Source: DAIQNV01 sp036788215
Lineage (GTDB): Bacteria; Planctomycetota; Phycisphaerae; Phycisphaerales; UBA1924
Direction of reading: 5' to 3'
Length of the DNA: 18,877 nt
NCBI GenBank assembly: GCA_036788215.1
Contig: DAIQNV010000062.1
Span: forward strand, 1 to 18,877
Positions 14,338 through 18,877 of the stretch are shown piece after piece. A program made the translations under genes and the position numbers. Positions within the stretch are counted from its first letter, which is position 1, and every line of letters starts with the position of its first letter. The notes beneath the pieces were generated by a model that had not been told where the DNA came from, ran no database searches, and saw nothing but the letters and a program-made list of their open reading frames with translations.

Positions 14338-16047
14338 TCAGGCGCGGAAGACCGCGCCCAGCTTCTTCCCGAGCAGGAGGCTCGCCCCGACGAGCGTCAC
14401 CGTGAGCAGGCCCATACCCCACACCCCCATGGCGCTCGCGATATAGGGCCCGTCGCCCAGGCGTTCGCTGAGGGCGAAGATCATCTTCGTGATCGGGTAG
14501 TGCACCTCGCGCTGCGCGAGCAGCAGCGAGTCCGACACCTCGAGCATGCTGAAGGCAAAGACCAGGAGCGAGCCCGCGATGATGTTCGCGAGAATCAGGG
14601 GCACCACGACGGTGCGCACCGCCCGCAGGCGGGTCGCGCCAAGGTTGACCGCCGCCTCCTCAAGGTCGCCCGAGGTCTGCTCCAGCCCCGCGACGCTCGA
14701 CCGCACGATGTAAGGCAGCCGGCGGACCGCATAGGCGATGATCAGCAGGGGAAAGGGGTTGGGGTCCTGCCCGACGATCTCGAAGACCGAGTCGAAGGGG
14801 GGCGTCAGGCTGAGCGCGACGAAGCCGAACGCCATGACGAGCCCGGGCACCGCCAGGGGGAGCATGCACAGGGCGTCCAGGAGCGACCGCCCGCGAACCG
14901 TCGTCCGCGCGATGAGATAGGCCGCAGCCAGCCCGATCATCACGTTGAGCACCACCGCAGCGAGGGAGAGCGAGAGCGAGTTGCGGATCGAATTGAAGCT
15001 GTCCGGCGCGGTCAGGGCCCGCTCGAAGTGGCCCGCGGTAAAGGCCTCGGGCAGCACCGTCCCGTACCACGAGCCCGGCACCGCGATGCTGGTGAGCACC
15101 ACCCCGATGTGAGGCACCACCGCGAGGAACGAGACCAGGGCGAAGCCGGCGGTCGCCGCCCAGCCCGCGAGTCCGCGCAGCGGCGCCTCGCTGGCGGCCC
15201 GCGAGGCGCGGGTGCTCATCGCGTAGCCCCGCCCCCCGAAAAGGAGCTTGCCCACGACGTACGCAGCGATCGACACCGCCAGCAGCACCACGGTCAGCGC
15301 GTAGGGCCTCGCCGAGCCCTCGATCTCCTTGAGCCCGTAGAAGATCTGCACGGGCGTCACCGCGTAGTAGTCGAAGATGAGGGGCGTGCCCAGTTCGGTG
15401 AACGACCAGATGAGGACGATCGTGCCCCCCGCGAAGAGTCCCGGGCGGATCAGCGGGAGCGTGACGGTGAAGAACCGGCGGAGCCGCCCCGCGCCCAGGT
15501 TCTCGGCGCTCTCGCTCAGGGCCGGGTCGAGGTTCGCGAGCGCCGCGACCGCGTTGAGATAGATGATCGGGTAGAGGTGCAGGGCCTGCACGATGACCAC
15601 GCCCCAGAACCGCCCCTGCCCCAGGACATCAAAGTCGGTGCCCAAGAGCGTGTTGAGCGTGCCCTCGCGCCCCATGAGCGCCTTCATCCCGATCGCGCCG
15701 ACGAACGGGGGCAGGATGAGGGGGACGAGGATCGCCGCGTTCAGGATCTTCTTCCCGGGGAAGGAATGCCGCGCGGAGAGCACCGCCAGGGGCACCGCGA
15801 GGATCGCGGACAGGATCGTGGTCGCGACCGCGATCTTGCCGCCGTTGATCAGACCCTCCGCGGTGGTCGGGTCCTCGAACACCAGTCGCAGGTGCGCCAG
15901 CGTGAAGCCCGAGAGCGTGGCGGGGTCCTCCGCGAACCCGCCCCGCACCGTCAGCCAGATGGGGTAGAGCAGGAAGACGCCCAGCACCGCCAGCAGCAGG
16001 GCGAGCAGGGCGTGTTCGGACAGGATGCGTGCGAGCCTGGCAGACAT
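14338..16047 (-). CDS. ABC transporter permease, FbpB-type two-domain (iron or phosphonate class)
   Basis: This encodes 569 residues from ATG 16045-16047 ('MSARLARILSEH'). A longer frame to 16209 runs through a tandem repeat and gives Gly/Arg-rich low complexity, so it is rejected. Two binding-protein-dependent permease domains are fused, with about 12 membrane segments. Each half has the EAA loop that docks the ATPase: 'SESAENLGAGRLRRFFTVTLPLIRPG' region (178-203) and 'EEAAVNLGATRLRAVRTVVVPLILAN' region (463-488). The fused layout is that of FbpB-type Fe(III) and related 2-aminoethylphosphonate importers in the cytoplasmic membrane. The substrate cannot be fixed without the binding protein. 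Neither the ATPase nor the solute-binding protein is in this window: a convergent SDR lies downstream and a glycosyltransferase upstream, so partners must be encoded elsewhere. Confidence 0.9.
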   Translation of the reverse strand: MSARLARILSEHALLALLLAVLGVFLLYPIWLTVRGGFAEDPATLSGFTLAHLRLVFEDPTTAEGLINGGKIAVATTILSAILAVPLAVLSARHSFPGKKILNAAILVPLILPPFVGAIGMKALMGREGTLNTLLGTDFDVLGQGRFWGVVIVQALHLYPIIYLNAVAALANLDPALSESAENLGAGRLRRFFTVTLPLIRPGLFAGGTIVLIWSFTELGTPLIFDYYAVTPVQIFYGLKEIEGSARPYALTVVLLAVSIAAYVVGKLLFGGRGYAMSTRASRAASEAPLRGLAGWAATAGFALVSFLAVVPHIGVVLTSIAVPGSWYGTVLPEAFTAGHFERALTAPDSFNSIRNSLSLSLAAVVLNVMIGLAAAYLIARTTVRGRSLLDALCMLPLAVPGLVMAFGFVALSLTPPFDSVFEIVGQDPNPFPLLIIAYAVRRLPYIVRSSVAGLEQTSGDLEEAAVNLGATRLRAVRTVVVPLILANIIAGSLLVFAFSMLEVSDSLLLAQREVHYPITKMIFALSERLGDGPYIASAMGVWGMGLLTVTLVGASLLLGKKLGAVFRA

Positions 16048-16080
16048 GGGCCCCGAGTCTAGAGCCTCCCCGTCCGCGGC

Positions 16081-16136
16081 GAGCCCCCGAGCCCCCGAAC
16101 CCCCGGACCCCCGGACCCCCGGACCCCCGGTGCCCC
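16081..16136 (-). repeat. Seven-copy 8-bp tandem repeat with G-quadruplex potential
   Basis: On the plus strand the units are GAGCCCCC (x2), GAACCCCC, GGACCCCC (x3) and a diverged GGTGCCCC, with exact 8-base phasing. On the minus strand this gives seven G-runs of 4-5, separated by 3-4 bases, an ideal G-quadruplex pattern. The array lies 34 bases upstream of the minus-strand permease start, so the G-rich strand is the coding strand and could be part of the permease 5' leader. Confidence 0.85.
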
Positions 16137-16160
16137 GACCCGCCCAAAGGGCGCGTCGGG
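16134..16160 (-). terminator. Strong hairpin between glycosyltransferase and permease genes
   Basis: CCCGAC (16134-16139) pairs with GTCGGG (16155-16160) and CGCCC (16141-16145) pairs with GGGCG (16149-16153). The loop is AAA, with one C/C mismatch. This 11-bp stem lies 65 bases after the glycosyltransferase stop and just before the octamer array. No T-run follows on the minus strand, so it may be a terminator, an mRNA end stabiliser or a regulatory structure. Confidence 0.45.
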
Positions 16161-16224
16161 CCTCAGGGCGCAGGACGGACCACAGGTAACGACCGACCCG
16201 AAGCGCCACTCCGCCACTCCCCCC

Positions 16225-18327
16225 CTACCGCCCGACACGCACCAACACCACCCCCGCCTCGCGCCAACCCATCACCACCCGCCCCACACCCTCCGCCCAC
16301 GCCAGCACCCCCTCCGCCGTCACCCCCTCATCGATATACCCACTCCCCCGTAGCCGCTCGATCTCCGGCAGGCTCACCAGGACATGCGTGACCCCCATCT
16401 CGCGCACCCGCTCCGTCCATGCCGCCCCCGGCCCCCCGGGCAACAACCGCGCCTGGTCCCACGCCGACGCCCACACCACGCGCCGTTGGTAATACGCCGG
16501 CGTCGCGCCGCCGACCAGCAGCACGACCGCATCGTCGCGCAGCTCGTTGTTGATGAACGCGGTCGGGCTCACGGCGCGGAGCTCGGGCGTGTACGGTCGC
16601 CCGATCAGCACCCCGGGACCCGGGGCCAGCAGCTCATTGGGCCGCCCCCCGCGCTCACCCGCAAACCGCACCACCAGCCACCCCGCCTGCACCGCCACCA
16701 CACAACCCACCACGACCCCGCACACACCCAGCCCCCGCACCCCGCCCTCCGCGCCCACCCCCCGGACGCCTGACCTTCGCTTCGCGAAGATCAGGGTCAC
16801 GCCCACACCCCCCACAACACACCCCACCGGCGCCAGCGGAACCAAAAACCGGCTCTGAATATGCGTCAGCGCCAACCACCCCACCAGCGACACCAACACC
16901 GAAACCCCCAGCACCACCCCTATCCCCCGCGACCTCTTCCTCACCAGCATCACAACCCACCCGATCACCGCGACCAACCACAGCACCCCCCACTGCCCGT
17001 TCGTCACGCCCCGCCAGCGCTCGACCTCGGGCGCACCCGCGTCCGCGAAGGGGCTCGACCACAACCCCAGGCGGAGGCGCTCGCCCAGATCCCCTTCCGG
17101 CGCGTGGGCGAGCGTCCAGCGCTGCGACTGGTCCTCGCTCCAGTGCCCGCGCCCGAGCGTCTCCGTGAGAAGGGGAAACACCGGGTTCCCACCGGAAGCG
17201 ATCCCCGTCCGCAGCAGCCAGGGCAGGAGCATGATCGCCCCCACGACCGCAGCGGCCATCAGCACCCACACGACACCCCGCACCCCACCCCGGCGAGATG
17301 CCATCCACGCCGCGACGAGCCCGGCACCAGGAGCCGCGAGCACGATCGCGGTGGGCTTCGCGAGGCACGCGACACCCACGAGCGCCCCGACGAGCGCGCC
17401 GCGCCACAGGGCGGGCAACCGGGGCTCGAGCGCCACCACCAGCGCTCCCGCTGCGAACATCGCCGCCGCAGCGTCGTTGTACGCGAGCGACCCCGCGACC
17501 ACGACCCAGGGCGTCGCAGCGCACAACCCCGCAGCGACTGGAGCCCCGGCGCGCCCGCGCGAGCCGGGCGTGCGGAGGGCGCGGGACATCGCGCGGGCGC
17601 CCGCAGCGACCATCCAGACACAGGCGACGGCGCTCCACGCGTGCGCGTGCTGCATCAGCACCAGCCGCCAGCCACCCCCTTCGAGGAGCGGGTTGACGCT
17701 GCTCGCGGGGGCGCCCGTGAGGGCGCCGATCCAGGCGAAGGCCGATTCGACAAGACTGGGCAGGTACGAATACGCCGAATGCTCGAGGGGCCGGACGTGC
17801 CCCCGAGCGATCCACTCGCTGGCGAGGGGGAGGTGATAGCTGAGCGCGTCGTACCCCCCGAACTCGCTGGCCCAGAGCGCCCCGGGTGGGCTGCTGGAGG
17901 CGACGAACAGGACCACCCAGCCCGGCACCGCCGCCCAAGCCCATGCCGGCGGAGCACTTAAGGTTCGCTTGGCACGCATGACCCGCCAGGCAAACAGCCC
18001 GACCCCGGGCAGCACCGTCGCCCACGCCATGATCGTGTGCACCATCCCCATCGAGCCCAGCGCGAGCCAGGCGACGAAGAGCGCCCCCAGCCCGACCGCG
18101 AGGGAAAGAGCCGCCCGCTCCCGCACCCGCCTCAGCCTCGCGAGCAAAAGCCCCCCGTAGCCCATCGCGCTGCACGCGAGGACGCCCGCGACCAGCCCGC
18201 CCCTCAGGAACCCATCGACGACCGCAGCGCCCCCCCCCACCGGGTCGGCCCCCCCGAGGGAAGCGACGACGCCCGCGCCTGCCAGCGAAGCTGCTGCGAA
18301 CACGAGCCAGGAGCGTCCGGGGGTCAT
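16225..18327 (-). CDS. Multi-pass membrane protein, GT-C (ArnT/PMT-like) glycosyltransferase candidate
   Basis: This encodes 700 residues from ATG 18325-18327, with no clear ribosome binding site. About a dozen hydrophobic segments fill residues ~5-560, followed by a ~130-residue soluble C-terminal domain. After the first few segments comes 'GGYDALSYHLPLASEWIARG' (157-176) and then 'HSAYSYLPSLVE'. This is the periplasmic loop pattern of GT-C enzymes, with the Asp (D160) in the usual catalytic position and 'YH.P..' following. Such enzymes move sugars from lipid carriers to lipids or proteins on the outer face of the cytoplasmic membrane; the acceptor here is unknown. The 3' half of the gene has a strong strand bias (very few G on the plus strand) and carries a palindrome at 16769-16795. 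The assignment is by topology and loop motif, so confidence in the enzyme class is moderate. Confidence 0.75.
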   Translation of the reverse strand: MTPGRSWLVFAAASLAGAGVVASLGGADPVGGGAAVVDGFLRGGLVAGVLACSAMGYGGLLLARLRRVRERAALSLAVGLGALFVAWLALGSMGMVHTIMAWATVLPGVGLFAWRVMRAKRTLSAPPAWAWAAVPGWVVLFVASSSPPGALWASEFGGYDALSYHLPLASEWIARGHVRPLEHSAYSYLPSLVESAFAWIGALTGAPASSVNPLLEGGGWRLVLMQHAHAWSAVACVWMVAAGARAMSRALRTPGSRGRAGAPVAAGLCAATPWVVVAGSLAYNDAAAAMFAAGALVVALEPRLPALWRGALVGALVGVACLAKPTAIVLAAPGAGLVAAWMASRRGGVRGVVWVLMAAAVVGAIMLLPWLLRTGIASGGNPVFPLLTETLGRGHWSEDQSQRWTLAHAPEGDLGERLRLGLWSSPFADAGAPEVERWRGVTNGQWGVLWLVAVIGWVVMLVRKRSRGIGVVLGVSVLVSLVGWLALTHIQSRFLVPLAPVGCVVGGVGVTLIFAKRRSGVRGVGAEGGVRGLGVCGVVVGCVVAVQAGWLVVRFAGERGGRPNELLAPGPGVLIGRPYTPELRAVSPTAFINNELRDDAVVLLVGGATPAYYQRRVVWASAWDQARLLPGGPGAAWTERVREMGVTHVLVSLPEIERLRGSGYIDEGVTAEGVLAWAEGVGRVVMGWREAGVVLVRVGR
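16769..16795. repeat. 27-base palindrome (12-bp arms) inside the glycosyltransferase gene
   Basis: CCTGACCTTCGC (16769-16780) and GCGAAGATCAGG (16784-16795) are reverse complements except for one position, around the loop TTC. It encodes part of a cytoplasmic-looking linker ('LIFAKRRSGVRG') between membrane segments. The TTCGC/GCGAA core resembles REP-type palindromes, but only one copy is visible in this window. Confidence 0.7.
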
Positions 18328-18366
18328 CCCGCGAGTGTAAGTCCCCGGGCCCCTACGCTTTCAGCG

Positions 18367-18852
18367 ATGAAGCTCCAGCCCCCGACCGGTGACGCCGACC
18401 ACACGTCCAGCCTCGGCGACCTCGCCCTCTCGATCGAGGAGCCCCTGTGCGCGGTCTTCCGGCGCAAGCTCAAGGCGGAGAACCAGAAGTACACGCCCGA
18501 GCGGGCCCACATCCTCAACACGATCATCGAGCACGATGGCCTGTTCGAGGCCGAAGCGATCCTGGAGCGGGTGCGGGCCGGCGGCTTCCGCGTGTCGAAG
18601 GCGACGATCTACCGGACGCTGAAGCTGCTCGAAGAAGCGGGCATCATCCAGCAGGTCCCCTTCGACCGCGAGCAGAGCCACTACCAGCTCGCCTACGGCA
18701 AACGCCCCGACACGATCATCGTGAACGTCGACACGGGCGACGTAGAGGCGATCGAGGTGCCCGAACTGATCGCCCTGCGGGACCGCATCTGCCGGGAACG
18801 CGGGCTCACGCCCGAAGGCCACCGCCTGCAGATCTTCGTCCGGTCGGGGTGA
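18367..18852 (+). CDS. Fur-family transcriptional regulator with degenerate metal sites
   Basis: This encodes 161 residues. The N-terminal winged-helix domain is clear: 'YTPERAHILNTIIEHDGLFEAEAILERV' (42-69) and the recognition helix region 'SKATIYRTLKLLEEAGIIQ' (77-95). The dimerisation domain follows but lacks the usual metal ligands. The place of HHHDH reads KRPDT (112-116), the preceding Glu is Q107, and the 'hHf.A' His is L59. There are no CxxC pairs: only C28 and C142 occur. D115, a Glu near 127-130 and H152 ('GHRLQIF') remain. Family members normally sense Fe, Zn, Mn or peroxide; this one may bind metal differently or respond to another signal. Its start is 39 bases from the divergent glycosyltransferase start. 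A long N-terminal tail (~1-22) precedes the DNA-binding domain. The specific subfamily is not assignable. Confidence 0.85.
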   Translation: MKLQPPTGDADHTSSLGDLALSIEEPLCAVFRRKLKAENQKYTPERAHILNTIIEHDGLFEAEAILERVRAGGFRVSKATIYRTLKLLEEAGIIQQVPFDREQSHYQLAYGKRPDTIIVNVDTGDVEAIEVPELIALRDRICRERGLTPEGHRLQIFVRSG

Positions 18853-18877
18853 AGGCCGGCCCCGATCTGCGGACACG

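Noticed and set aside
13606..16062. Plus-strand open frame of 818 codons over the SDR and ABC permease genes
   Set aside because: It crosses two well-supported genes in other frames and has Arg/Gln/Glu/Asp/His-rich low complexity with no domain.
16048..16209. In-frame N-terminal extension of the ABC permease
   Set aside because: It translates the octamer array into Gly/Arg low complexity; the ATG at 16047 leads directly into the first membrane segment region.

Overview
The window looks like chromosomal DNA from a planctomycete of the Phycisphaerae/Phycisphaerales type. The main clue is the secreted protein at the left edge. It ends in two Cys-bounded 'ADxxxPxGxxxFxD' repeats, the degenerate dockerin-like tail (GC-type) common in that lineage. 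High GC, an H-X9-DG-like pseudopilin and many monocistronic or two-gene units fit the same picture. No rRNA, tRNA, CRISPR array, transposase or phage gene was seen.

Layout. Positions 1-3445 (+) hold the end of the CARDB/dockerin-like protein, a DUF1579 protein, and a tight four-gene run. That run encodes a MauE/DoxX-like membrane protein, a small exported six-cysteine protein, a membrane-anchored protein of unknown function and a type II/IV pseudopilin-like protein. A strong hairpin at 3470-3499 separates it from a lone, convergent atpD (3526-4965, -). Positions 5305-8444 (+) carry a TorF-like outer-membrane beta-barrel protein and a methyl-accepting chemotaxis protein. Positions 8518-12124 (-) carry a DUF1232 protein, a MATE transporter and pdxA. 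Positions 12249-14329 (+) are a translationally coupled pair: a double DUF892 ferritin-like protein and a membrane-anchored SDR. Positions 14338-18327 (-) carry a two-domain FbpB-type ABC permease and a GT-C-like membrane glycosyltransferase. A divergent Fur-family regulator (18367-18852, +) closes the window.

How the genes work together. Most of the window is ordinary housekeeping and envelope genes in short units. The best candidate for an undescribed system is the cassette at about 1196-3445. MauE-family proteins are known from methylamine dehydrogenase maturation, where they support a small disulfide-rich secreted subunit. Here one overlaps the gene of a different small exported protein whose mature part has six cysteines, followed by an anchored protein and a pseudopilin. 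A disulfide-maturation and surface-display module is a reasonable inference, but it is unproven. Other points of interest are a Fur-family protein lacking most of its metal ligands, an orphan atpD, two G-rich tandem arrays with G-quadruplex potential, and a 12-bp-arm palindrome inside the glycosyltransferase gene.
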